Notes under the pieces: generated by a model
Told to the model about the DNA's origin: nothing
The model's input: the letters and a program-made list of their open reading frames with translations, nothing else
Database searches by the model: none
Translations under genes and position numbers: made by a program
From: Palsa-504 sp963739615
GTDB taxonomy: Bacteria; Actinomycetota; Actinomycetes; Streptosporangiales; Streptosporangiaceae
Assembly: GCA_963739615.1 (NCBI GenBank)
Contig: CAVUBD010000022.1
Location: 62,001-126,000, forward strand
Length of the DNA stretch: 64,000 bases
Direction: 5' to 3'
Shown here: positions 35,100 through 43,338 of the stretch, one piece after another
Numbering within the stretch: the stretch's first letter is position 1
Layout: each line of letters starts with the position of its first letter

Positions 35100-35970
35100 G
35101 CAGCTCAAGGCCATCCTCGACGTGCGGACCAGGCGTCCGCAGGCCATTGCCGAGGCGGCCGCCCGGCGCAAGCGCCGCGCGGCGCTGCTCGGCGAGGACA
35201 ATCAGCTGTTCATCATCGCCGCCGACCATCCGGCGCGCGGCGCGCTGCGGGTGGGGGACCGCCCGATGGCCATCGCCGACCGGTCAGGCCTGCTCGAGCG
35301 GATGTCGCTCGCGCTGTCCCGGCCCGGCGTCGACGGCGTGCTTGGCACCGCGGACATCATCGAGGACCTGCTGCTGCTCGGCGTGCTTGAAGACAAGGTG
35401 GTCATCGGCTCGATGAACCGCGGCGGCCTGGCCGGGACCGTGTTCGAAATCGACGACCGGTTCACCGGCTACGACGCGGCCGCCATCGCCCGGATGGGTT
35501 TCGACGGCGGCAAGATGCTCTTCCGTATCGACCCGGACGATCCCGCCACCGTCGTGACCATGGAGTCCTGCGCCAAGGCGGTCAGCGAGCTCGCGGCCCA
35601 CGGCCTGATGGCCATGGTCGAGCCGTTCATCTCGCACCGGATCGACGGGCGGGTCCGCAACGACCTGTCGCCCGACGCGGTGATCCGCTCCATCGCGGTC
35701 ACCTCGGGGCTCGGCACGACCTCGGCTTACACCTGGCTCAAGGTGCCGGTGGTGGACGACATGGAACGGGTGCTGGCCGCGTCGACGCTGCCCGCCCTGC
35801 TGCTCGGCGGTGAGGTCAGCGCGGATCAGGACGCCGCCTTCGACCAGTGGCGCAAGGCCCTGCAGATACCGTCCGTGCGCGGGCTCGTCGTCGGCCGGAG
35901 CCTGCTCTTCCCGCCCGACGACGACGTGGCCGGCGCCGTCGACACCGCCGTCCGGCTGATGCGGGGCTGA
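35092..35970 (+). CDS. Cgl0159-type (beta/alpha)8 aldolase, IolJ-like
   Basis: 292-residue aldolase-like protein resembling the Cgl0159 family found in actinobacterial inositol clusters. There it is thought to split 2-deoxy-5-keto-gluconate 6-phosphate in place of IolJ. Visible features are FIIAADHPARGALRVGDRPM, DIIEDLLLLGVLEDKVVIGS, a candidate Schiff-base lysine region TWLKVPVVDDMERV and the phosphate-binding GLVVGRSLLF. ATG 35092 overlaps the end of iolC by 8 bases. It is intact and in operon with iolB. Confidence 0.8.
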   Translation: MHEQLKAILDVRTRRPQAIAEAAARRKRRAALLGEDNQLFIIAADHPARGALRVGDRPMAIADRSGLLERMSLALSRPGVDGVLGTADIIEDLLLLGVLEDKVVIGSMNRGGLAGTVFEIDDRFTGYDAAAIARMGFDGGKMLFRIDPDDPATVVTMESCAKAVSELAAHGLMAMVEPFISHRIDGRVRNDLSPDAVIRSIAVTSGLGTTSAYTWLKVPVVDDMERVLAASTLPALLLGGEVSADQDAAFDQWRKALQIPSVRGLVVGRSLLFPPDDDVAGAVDTAVRLMRG

Positions 35971-35972
35971 GC

Positions 35973-36851
35973 ATGGAAGAGAAGTTCTACCTCAAGGCCG
36001 GGACCAGCCAGGACAAGGCCTTCAACGTCGTCGTGACGCCCGAGCGGGCCGGCTGGACCTACTCCGGCCTGCGCGTCCTGAGACTAGGCCCCGGCCAGGC
36101 GCACACGTGGCCCACGGAACACGACGAGCTGCTCGTCCTCCCGCTAGCCGGATCGGCCACCGTCACCTGCGACACCCTCACCGGCGACCAGGCGACCTTC
36201 GAGCTAACCGGCCGCCGCGACGTATTCTCCCGCGTCACCGACTTCGCCTACGCTCCGCGCAACGCCGTCGTCACGGTGTCCTGTGCGGCCGGCGGCGTAT
36301 TCGCCCTGCCGAGCGCGCGTTGCGCGAACCGGCTACCGCCGCGCTACGGTCCGGCCGAGCAGGTCCCGGTCGAACTGCGCGGCGCGGGCCAGGCCAGTCG
36401 GCAGGTCAACAACTTCTGCGCGCCCGAGGCGTTCGAGTGCGACAAGCTCATCGCCGTCGAGGTGCTCACGCCGGGCGGCAACTGGTCCTCCTACCCGCCG
36501 CACAAGCACGATCAGCAGAGCGCGCACGAGGCCGAACTCGAGGAGATCTACTACTTCGAGACCCGGGGGCTCGGTTACCAGCGGGTATACGGCACCCCCG
36601 ATCGTCCCATCGACGTGCTGGCTGAGGTCGCCGCGGGCGACGTGGTGCTCATCCCGCACGGCTGGCACGGGCCGTCGATGGCGCCCCCCGGATACGACCT
36701 GTACTACCTCAACGTCATGGCGGGCCCGGCCGGCGAGCGCGCCTGGCGTTTCTGCGACGACCCGGCGCACGCCTGGATCCGCGGCACCTGGCACGACCAG
36801 CCCATCGACCCGCGACTGCCGATGACGTCCGCCGTCCACCGGGAGGCATGA
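35973..36851 (+). CDS. iolB: 5-deoxy-glucuronate isomerase
   Basis: Cupin enzyme of myo-inositol catabolism that converts 5-deoxy-glucuronate to 2-deoxy-5-keto-gluconate. The 292-residue product shows the metal-binding cupin motif PPHKHD with EAELEEIYYFET, and a later HGWHGPSMAPPGYDLYYLNV segment. Length and order (iolC-aldolase-iolB-iolD) are typical. ATG 35973 is the third base after the previous stop. A longer upstream frame overlaps the aldolase and is not used. Confidence 0.93.
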   Translation: MEEKFYLKAGTSQDKAFNVVVTPERAGWTYSGLRVLRLGPGQAHTWPTEHDELLVLPLAGSATVTCDTLTGDQATFELTGRRDVFSRVTDFAYAPRNAVVTVSCAAGGVFALPSARCANRLPPRYGPAEQVPVELRGAGQASRQVNNFCAPEAFECDKLIAVEVLTPGGNWSSYPPHKHDQQSAHEAELEEIYYFETRGLGYQRVYGTPDRPIDVLAEVAAGDVVLIPHGWHGPSMAPPGYDLYYLNVMAGPAGERAWRFCDDPAHAWIRGTWHDQPIDPRLPMTSAVHREA

Positions 36852-36854
36852 AAC

Positions 36855-38732
36855 ATGGACACCGTACGCCTGACCGTCGCCCAGGCCCTGGTCCGCTTCC
36901 TGGCCGCCCAGTACAGCGAGCGCGACGGGGTGCGGCAGCGGCTCATCCCGGGCTGCTTCGGCATCTTCGGCCACGGCAACGTGGCGGGCGTGGGCCAGGC
37001 GCTGCTCCAGGCGCATGAGACCAACGAAGCAGACCTGCCGTATTACCTGGCCCGCAACGAGCAGGCGATGGTGCACGCCAGCGTCGGCTTCGCCCGGATG
37101 CGGAACCGGCTGCAGGCCCTGGCCTGCACCGCCTCCATCGGCCCGGGCTCGACCAACATGGTCACCGGAGCCGCGCTCGCGACGATCAACCGCATCCCGG
37201 TGCTGCTGCTGCCCAGCGACTTCTTCGCCACCCGGGCCGCCAGCCCGGTCCTGCAGGAGCTGGAAGACCCGCGGTCCTACGACGTCAGCGTCAACGACGC
37301 GTTCAAGCCGGTGTCGAGGTTCTGGGACCGGATCAACCGCCCGGAGCAGCTGCCCTCGGCCCTGCTGGCCGCGATGCGCGTGCTCACCGACCCGGCCGAG
37401 ACCGGCGCGGTGACGCTGGCGCTGCCGCAGGACGTGCAGGCCGAGGCCTACGACTGGCCGCAGGAGCTGTTCAGGACACGCACCTGGCACGTGCCGCGCC
37501 CGGTCCCGGAACCCGCCGCCCTGGTCCGCGCCGCGCAGCTGCTCAGAACAGCGAAAGGGCCGCTCATCGTGGCCGGCGGCGGCGTCATCTACTCCGAGGC
37601 GAGCCACGCGCTGAGAGACTTCGCCGAGGCCACCGGCATCCCGGTGGCGGACACCCAGGCGGGCAAGGGCGCGCTGGCCTGGGATCATCCGTGTGCCGTC
37701 GGGGGGGTCGGCGCCACCGGCTCACCCGCGGCCAACGCGCTGGCCCGCGAGGCCGACGTGGTGCTCGGCATCGGCACTCGCTACAGCGACTTCACCACCG
37801 CCTCGCGCACCGCCTTCCAGCACCCGGACGTGAGGTTCGTCAACCTGAACATCACGGCCTTCGACGCGGGCAAGCATTCCGGCGTCTCGGTACAGGCCGA
37901 CGCCCGCGCCGGGCTCGAGGCACTAGGCCGCGAGCTCGCCGGCTACCACGTCGACGAGGCGTACACCGCCCGCACGCAGGAACTGAACCAGAGCTGGCGC
38001 CAGGTCGTCGACCAGGCGTACCACCTGGGCCACCAGCCGCTGCCGGCCCAGACGGAGATCCTCGGCGCGCTGAACGAGTTCATGGACGACCGCGACGTGG
38101 TCGTGCAGGCGGCCGGCAGCATGCCGGGCGACCTGCAGATGCTGTGGCGCGCGCGGGACCCGAAGCAGTACCACGTCGAGTACGGCTACTCGTGCATGGG
38201 CTACGAGATCGCAGGCGGCCTCGGCGTCAAGCTGGCGGCCCCGGACCGCGAGGTGTTCGTGCTGGTCGGCGACGGCTCCTTCCTGATGATGGCGCAGGAG
38301 ATCGTCACGGCCGTCGCCGAGGGGATCAAGCTCAACCTCGTCCTGGTCCAGAATCACGGCTTCGCCTCCATCGGCGCTCTGTCGGAGTCGCTGGGCTCGC
38401 AGCGGTTCGGCACCAGTTACCGCTACCGCAATCCGGAAACGGGGATGCTCGACGGCGACCTCCTGCCCGTCGACCTCGCCGCCAACGCGGCCAGCCTCGG
38501 CGCCGACGTGCTCAGGACAAGAACCGTCAAGGAATTCGGCGAAGCCCTCGCCCGGGCGAGAAAGGCAGACCGGACCACCGTCGTCTACATAGAAACCGAC
38601 CCGCTGGCCCCGGTCCCGTCCTCGCAGAGCTGGTGGGACGTTCCCGTGTCCGAGGTCGCGGCCCTGGAGAGCACCCAGAAGGCCCGCGCCGCGTACGAGG
38701 CGGCCAAGCGCGACCAAAGACGTTACCTGTAG
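36855..38732 (+). CDS. iolD: 3D-(3,5/4)-trihydroxycyclohexane-1,2-dione hydrolase
   Basis: Thiamine-diphosphate enzyme that opens the inositol ring dione. The 625-residue product has the acetohydroxyacid-synthase-like fold: GCFGIFGHGNVAGVGQAL at the N-terminus, the activating Glu region ARNEQAMVHASVGFAR, and the ThDP/Mg motif starting GDGSFLMMAQEIVTA at about 473, ending with NHGFASIG. It is intact and follows iolB by 3 bases. Confidence 0.95.
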   Translation: MDTVRLTVAQALVRFLAAQYSERDGVRQRLIPGCFGIFGHGNVAGVGQALLQAHETNEADLPYYLARNEQAMVHASVGFARMRNRLQALACTASIGPGSTNMVTGAALATINRIPVLLLPSDFFATRAASPVLQELEDPRSYDVSVNDAFKPVSRFWDRINRPEQLPSALLAAMRVLTDPAETGAVTLALPQDVQAEAYDWPQELFRTRTWHVPRPVPEPAALVRAAQLLRTAKGPLIVAGGGVIYSEASHALRDFAEATGIPVADTQAGKGALAWDHPCAVGGVGATGSPAANALAREADVVLGIGTRYSDFTTASRTAFQHPDVRFVNLNITAFDAGKHSGVSVQADARAGLEALGRELAGYHVDEAYTARTQELNQSWRQVVDQAYHLGHQPLPAQTEILGALNEFMDDRDVVVQAAGSMPGDLQMLWRARDPKQYHVEYGYSCMGYEIAGGLGVKLAAPDREVFVLVGDGSFLMMAQEIVTAVAEGIKLNLVLVQNHGFASIGALSESLGSQRFGTSYRYRNPETGMLDGDLLPVDLAANAASLGADVLRTRTVKEFGEALARARKADRTTVVYIETDPLAPVPSSQSWWDVPVSEVAALESTQKARAAYEAAKRDQRRYL

Positions 38733-38748
38733 AAAGGGCCAGGAAAAT

Positions 38749-39955
38749 ATGCGCACCATCCCGCACTGGATCGCCGGATCGGAGACGACCGGCGCGTCGA
38801 GGCGATTCGGCCCGGTCTACAACCCCGCGACCGGCGCGCAGCAGGCCCAGGTCGCGCTGGCCGAGGCGGCCGACGTGGACGCCGCCGTCCAGGCGGCCAA
38901 GAAGGCCTTCGACGCCTGGCGCGACGTGTCGGTCATCCGCCGGTCGCGGATCATGTTCGCGCTGCGCGACCTCCTTGAGCGGCACCTGGACGAACTGTCC
39001 GAGATCGTCGCCGACGAGCACGGCAAGGTCGTCTCCGACGCCAAGGGCGAGGTGACCCGCGGCCTGGAAGTCGTCGAATTTGCCTGCGGCATCCCGACCC
39101 TGCTCAAGGGCGAGTACTCCGAGCAGGTCTCCACCGACGTGGACGCCTACTCGTTCCGGCAGCCGCTCGGCGTCTGCGCCGGGATCACCCCGTTCAATTT
39201 CCCCGCCATGGTGCCGATGTGGATGCATCCCGTCGCCATCGCCACCGGGAACACCTTCATCCTCAAGCCGAGCGAACGCGACCCGTCCGTATCGAACTTC
39301 ATCGCCCGCCTCTACGCCGAGGCCGGCCTGCCCGAAGGCGTCTTCAACGTGGTGCACGGCAACAAGGTCGCCGTCGACGCGATTCTCGATCACCCCGATA
39401 TACGAGCGGTCAGCTTCGTCGGCTCGACCCCGATCGCCAGGTACGTCCACCAGCGTGCCGCCAGCCTAGGCAAGCGCGTGCAGGCCCTCGGCGGCGCGAA
39501 GAACCACGCCGTCGTGCTGCCCGATGCGGACATGGAGTTCGCCGCCAACCACATCACGGCGGCGGGATACGGGTCCGCCGGCCAGCGCTGCATGGCGATC
39601 TCCGCGGTCGTCGCCGTGGGCGAGGCCGGCGACGAGCTGGTCGCGAAGCTCAGACCGCATCGGCTACGTGCATATCAAGCAGATGGACCCCGCCATCGTC
39701 GCGCAAGCCGACCGCGACGGGCTGGCCTTCGCCCGCGCCGTGGCCATGGGCGCCAGCTGCGAGCCGCCCGCCGGGGAACCCGCCGTCGACGAGGTCGCCA
39801 AGGCCCTGCTCGATCTTGGCCGCGACCTGTTCGTGGTCGTCGAGCAGGACATGTACCCCGCCGACTTCGACAAGCCCAAGCCGATCGCCCAGCGCACGTA
39901 CCACTACCTGCGCAGCGTCGGGATCGGCCAGAAAGAAGGAGGCGACCGGAAATGA
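38749..39955 (+). pseudogene. iolA: iolA truncated and joined to a sugar-isomerase remnant
   Basis: The first 301 codons (to about 39651) are a methylmalonate-semialdehyde dehydrogenase (IolA/MmsA): PHWIAGSETTGASRRFGPVY, ITPFNFPAMVPMWMHPVA, FVGSTPIARYVH, and the catalytic Cys281 in GSAGQRCMA. The last ~195 residues, with the catalytic-domain end, are absent. From 39653, in another frame, come about 100 residues of a TIM-barrel sugar isomerase (RIGYVHIKQMDPAIVAQADR, FVVVEQDMYPADFDKPKPIA) ending at TGA 39953-39955. A single deletion of one gene end and the next gene start explains this. By chance iolA's frame stays open through this segment into iolG. Confidence 0.85.
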
Positions 39956-40971
39956 CCGCCGGGGTAGGCGTCATCGGCGTCGGCATGATCGGGCAGGACC
40001 ATATCCGCCGGATCACCCAGGTCCTCACCGGCGGCACCGTCGTGGCGGTCAACGACGTCGACGCGGCCCGCGCCGGGCAGGTCGCCGCGGGCCTGTCCAG
40101 CGCAACAGTCCACGCCAGCGCCCGGGACCTCATCGCGGACCCCGGCGTCGACGCGGTCCTGGTCGCGTCCTGGGGCGCGGCCCACGAGGAGCAGGTCGTG
40201 GCGGCGATCAAGGCCGGCAAGCAGGTGTTCTGCGAGAAGCCGCTCGCGCCCGCCAGCGACGCCTGCCTGCGGATCATCGACGCCGAGATCGCGGCCGGCC
40301 GAAGATACGTCCAGGTCGGCTTCATGCGCCGCTACGACGCGGGATATAAGGCCATGAAGGCCGCGCTTGACGACGGCGGCATCGGCGCCCCGCTGCTGAT
40401 GCACTGCGCGCACCGCAATCCGTCGGTGCCGCCGTACGGCTTCACCACCGAGATGATTCTCAGCGACTCGGCGGTGCACGAGATCAACCTGGTCCGGTGG
40501 CTGTTCGACGAGGAGATCGTCAGCACCGCCGTGCTCAAGCCGAGAAGGACCAGCCAGGCCGAAGAAGGCGTGCACGACCCGCTGATCCTGCTGCTCGAGA
40601 TGGCCAACGGCGTGCTCGTCGACGACGAGCTGTTCGTCAACGCGCGGTACGGCTACGATGTCCGCGGCGAGGTCGTCTGCGAGACAGGCACCGTGGCCCT
40701 CGCCGACGTCGGCGAGACGACGCTGTCCGTAGCGGGCCGGCGCGGCGGCCGCGTCCCGGTGGACTGGCGCGACCGGTTCATCCGCGCCTACGACGCCGAA
40801 CTCCAGGACTGGCTCACCGCCGTAGCCGCCGGCACGGCGACCGGTCCGAGCGCCTGGGACGGCTATGCGGCCGCCGCCGTCACCGATAGCGCCCTGGCTG
40901 CCCTCCGGACCGGCCAGCGCACCCCGGTGACCATGCCCGAACGACCCGACTTCTACGCGAAGGCGCAATAA
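39952..40971 (+). CDS. iolG: Inositol 2-dehydrogenase
   Basis: NAD-dependent Gfo/Idh/MocA dehydrogenase that oxidises myo-inositol to 2-keto-myo-inositol. The 339-residue product has the Rossmann motif GVGVIGVGMIGQDH, the EKPLAPASDACLRIID motif with catalytic Lys, and VQVGFMRRYDAGY plus SDSAVHEINLVRWL of inositol dehydrogenases. ATG 39952 overlaps the isomerase-fragment stop (ATGA) and has an AAGGAGG site. The frame upstream is open back into iolA, but that join is a deletion artefact of the locus. Confidence 0.92.
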   Translation: MTAGVGVIGVGMIGQDHIRRITQVLTGGTVVAVNDVDAARAGQVAAGLSSATVHASARDLIADPGVDAVLVASWGAAHEEQVVAAIKAGKQVFCEKPLAPASDACLRIIDAEIAAGRRYVQVGFMRRYDAGYKAMKAALDDGGIGAPLLMHCAHRNPSVPPYGFTTEMILSDSAVHEINLVRWLFDEEIVSTAVLKPRRTSQAEEGVHDPLILLLEMANGVLVDDELFVNARYGYDVRGEVVCETGTVALADVGETTLSVAGRRGGRVPVDWRDRFIRAYDAELQDWLTAVAAGTATGPSAWDGYAAAAVTDSALAALRTGQRTPVTMPERPDFYAKAQ

Positions 40972-41841
40972 ATGAAGATCGCCCTCGACCCCTACATGTT
41001 CCGCCGCGTCCCGCTCACCGACCTGCCCGGCCTCGTCGCCGACCTGGACTACGAGTACATCGAGCTGTCCCCGCGCGAGGACTTCCTGCCGTTCTTCAGC
41101 CACCCCAGGGCGGACAAGGCGCAGATCGCCGCCTTCAAGAAGGCCCTGACCGCGGCCGGCGTGCAGATCTCCTCGGTACTGCCGCTGTACCGGTGGTCGG
41201 GCCCGGACGAGACCGAACGGCAGGCCGCGGTACGCAACTGGAAACGTGCCATCCAGATCGCCGTGGACCTCGGCGTCAGCGTGATGAACTCCGAGTTCAA
41301 CGGCCGCCCCGAGGCGGCCTCGGCCAGCGAGGCGCAGTTCTGGCGGTCCCTGGATGAGCTGCTGCCCGTCTTCGAGCGCGAGGGCGTGCGGCTGGTGCTG
41401 GAGCCGCATCCGGACGACTTCATCGAGGACGGCCGGGCCAGCGTGGACCTGGTCCGCGGCATCGACAAGGACTGGGTGTCGTTCCTGTACTGCGCCCCGC
41501 ACACCTTCCACCAGGGCGGTGACATCGAGGGGATCATGAGGTACGCGGGGCCGCTGCTGACCCAGGTGCACATCGCTGACTCCTTCGACCACCGGGCGTC
41601 CTCGGGCCTGCGCTACATCGTGAACCCGCCAGGCTCGACCGCCCGCGTGCACCAGCACCTCGACATCGGCCAGGGCGAGGTGGACTGGGACGTGTTCTTC
41701 CGCACCCTCACCGAGACCGGCTTCGACGGCATCGCGACCGTGTGCGTCTTCGCCTGGGAAGAGCGCGCCCGCGAGTCGTCGGCTTACAACCTCGAGCAGG
41801 TCCGCCAGTACCTCGCCAAGCACGGCGCACTCTGCGGGTGA
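40972..41841 (+). CDS. Sugar-phosphate isomerase/epimerase (IolH-like)
   Basis: 289-residue TIM-barrel protein of the AP-endonuclease-2/xylose-isomerase-like family. It shows KIALDPYMFRRVPLTDLPGL, metal-ligand regions LVLEPHPDDFIEDG, VHIADSFDHRASS and a C-terminal GFDGIATVCVFAWEE. It resembles IolH-type proteins of inositol clusters, whose precise reaction is unclear. It starts right after the iolG stop and closes the operon. Confidence 0.85.
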   Translation: MKIALDPYMFRRVPLTDLPGLVADLDYEYIELSPREDFLPFFSHPRADKAQIAAFKKALTAAGVQISSVLPLYRWSGPDETERQAAVRNWKRAIQIAVDLGVSVMNSEFNGRPEAASASEAQFWRSLDELLPVFEREGVRLVLEPHPDDFIEDGRASVDLVRGIDKDWVSFLYCAPHTFHQGGDIEGIMRYAGPLLTQVHIADSFDHRASSGLRYIVNPPGSTARVHQHLDIGQGEVDWDVFFRTLTETGFDGIATVCVFAWEERARESSAYNLEQVRQYLAKHGALCG

Positions 41842-41871
41842 AGCGCACCGCTGATAGTCAGCCGTTGCGCT
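41842..41871. terminator. Nested hairpin between convergent genes
   Basis: Arms AGCGCA (41842-41847) and TGCGCT (41866-41871) enclose an inner hairpin GCTGA-TAG-TCAGC (41850-41862). It lies between the iolH-like stop and the GH5 stop and probably ends transcription in both directions. Confidence 0.55.
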
Positions 41872-43132
41872 GCTTGAACCACGCCATGACCAGGGCTCCG
41901 GCACCCTGGCCGGGCTGCGCTTCGTGGGTCGAGACGCAGCTCCAGGTGCCCGCGTTGATCGTGGTTGGATCGGCCAGGTTGCCGTAGGACTTGATCATGT
42001 AACCGGGCTGGAGCTGGTAGACGTTCAGGCCGATGCCGTGCGCGGCCAGGTACTGCAGGTACTCGGGCACCTTCGTCGACGCATCCGGCCAGCACGAACT
42101 GCGCGGCACCGCCGGCCCTGTGGTCGGCGCGGGCTCGTAGTTGGTCCATTCGCCGTCCACCACGGGCGCGAGGCCCGAGGTGACCAGATAGCCGAAGCCG
42201 GCGTCCCAGGAGGTCGTGTCCGGGATGCCCGACGGGTGGTGTACGGCGTACACGACGCCGCTCACCTTCAGCAGCGCGCCAGCGCCCGCCATCCCGGCGA
42301 AGGAGGCCGAGACGCCTGGGCCCTCGATCCAGAACAGGTTCTGGGCGCGGACGGTGTTCCGCACGTAGTTCGCCAGGGTCGCCATGCCGAAGGGGTAGTA
42401 CACCCCCTGGAACCAGCCGCCGTTCAGCCATAGCTGCCACTCCTGAGCCTGCGACATGCCGGCCGAATAGGTTCGCGGCTCGTTGAACAGGTCGAAGATC
42501 ACCTGCGGGTCGTTACCGTAGACGTCGGCCAGGTCCTTCCAGAACCTCTCGGTGGCCGGCGTAGGTCCCCGCTGGGAGATCCGCACCGCCGGGGCAGCGA
42601 ACTCGGTGTTGTCGTTGAGCACCACGACCATGTGGTCCTGCTCGGCCGCCGAGACCTCGGACTCGATCGCCGTCATGTACGCCGGACTGAAGCTCGTCCC
42701 GTCCGGCCCGAGCAGGTTGTCCTGGCTCAGCTGCAACCGGACCGTGTTGGCACACCAGTAAGCCGCCGTCGCCGCGATCTTCTGCTGGTCAAGTGGCCCG
42801 GCAGGCGCCCAGTTCAGGCCCTGCAGGCCCGGCACCGTGATCCCGTAGGAGACGAAGGGCTTACCGCCCTGGCCGAGCACCTGGACACCGTGCACGCTGA
42901 AGGGCCCGGTCGCCGTCCCGCACGACGTGCTCCCCGCCTGCGCCCCCGCCGCCTGCGCCCCCGCCGCCTGCGCCCCCGCCGCCTGCGCCCCCGCCGCCTG
43001 CGCCCCCGCCGCCTGCGCGGTCGCCGTCCCCGCGACGATCGCGGCCACCGCTAGCGCCGTGCCCGCCACCGCCCGCAGCCCCCCCGGCCAGCGTCGCCGC
43101 CTGCCCGCGCGCGCTGATCCTGCCCTCGTCAC
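41858..43132 (-). CDS. Secreted glycoside hydrolase family 5 enzyme
   Basis: 424-residue exported enzyme. The N-terminal signal (Arg-rich, then a hydrophobic stretch to about 40) is followed by a repetitive GAQAA linker (about 40-66) and a GH5 TIM barrel. The acid/base is Glu218 in IFDLFNEPR, and the nucleophile is probably Glu328 in VVDGEWTNY. Conserved NTVRLQLSQDN and YAVHHPSG fit the family. A beta-glucanase or cellulase activity is likely, but the exact substrate is unknown. No regulator is adjacent. Confidence 0.88.
   Translation of the reverse strand: MTRAGSARAGRRRRWPGGLRAVAGTALAVAAIVAGTATAQAAGAQAAGAQAAGAQAAGAQAAGAQAGSTSCGTATGPFSVHGVQVLGQGGKPFVSYGITVPGLQGLNWAPAGPLDQQKIAATAAYWCANTVRLQLSQDNLLGPDGTSFSPAYMTAIESEVSAAEQDHMVVVLNDNTEFAAPAVRISQRGPTPATERFWKDLADVYGNDPQVIFDLFNEPRTYSAGMSQAQEWQLWLNGGWFQGVYYPFGMATLANYVRNTVRAQNLFWIEGPGVSASFAGMAGAGALLKVSGVVYAVHHPSGIPDTTSWDAGFGYLVTSGLAPVVDGEWTNYEPAPTTGPAVPRSSCWPDASTKVPEYLQYLAAHGIGLNVYQLQPGYMIKSYGNLADPTTINAGTWSCVSTHEAQPGQGAGALVMAWFKQRNG
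42936..43017 (-). repeat. 15-bp coding tandem repeats (GAQAA)
   Basis: Five near-perfect copies of GCCTGCGCCCCCGCC (42936-43010) plus a partial one. On the minus strand they code the Gly-Ala-Gln-Ala-Ala linker directly after the signal peptide of the GH5 enzyme. Such arrays change length readily. Confidence 0.9.
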
Positions 43133-43338
43133 CGAATGCCCCCTATGTACACGTGTCCAACGTGATAACTGCAGCCGAGGGCACCGGAAAGATTATTCTT
43201 AATGGGGAAGGTCATAACCTGCCCAGGTTGCGCCGTGATCATAGCGTCTTGCTCATGCTCCGCGCCTGGCCCTTAGCCGGTCCGTGACCGTTTACCGCTC
43301 CGCGAGCTCGTACGCGCTCCTGGCCGCCGTGCCCGGCG

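Noticed and set aside
38749..40971. The 740-codon frame as a genuine bifunctional enzyme
   Set aside because: The middle ~100 codons are an isomerase sequence read in the wrong frame, and iolG has its own ribosome-binding site and start.
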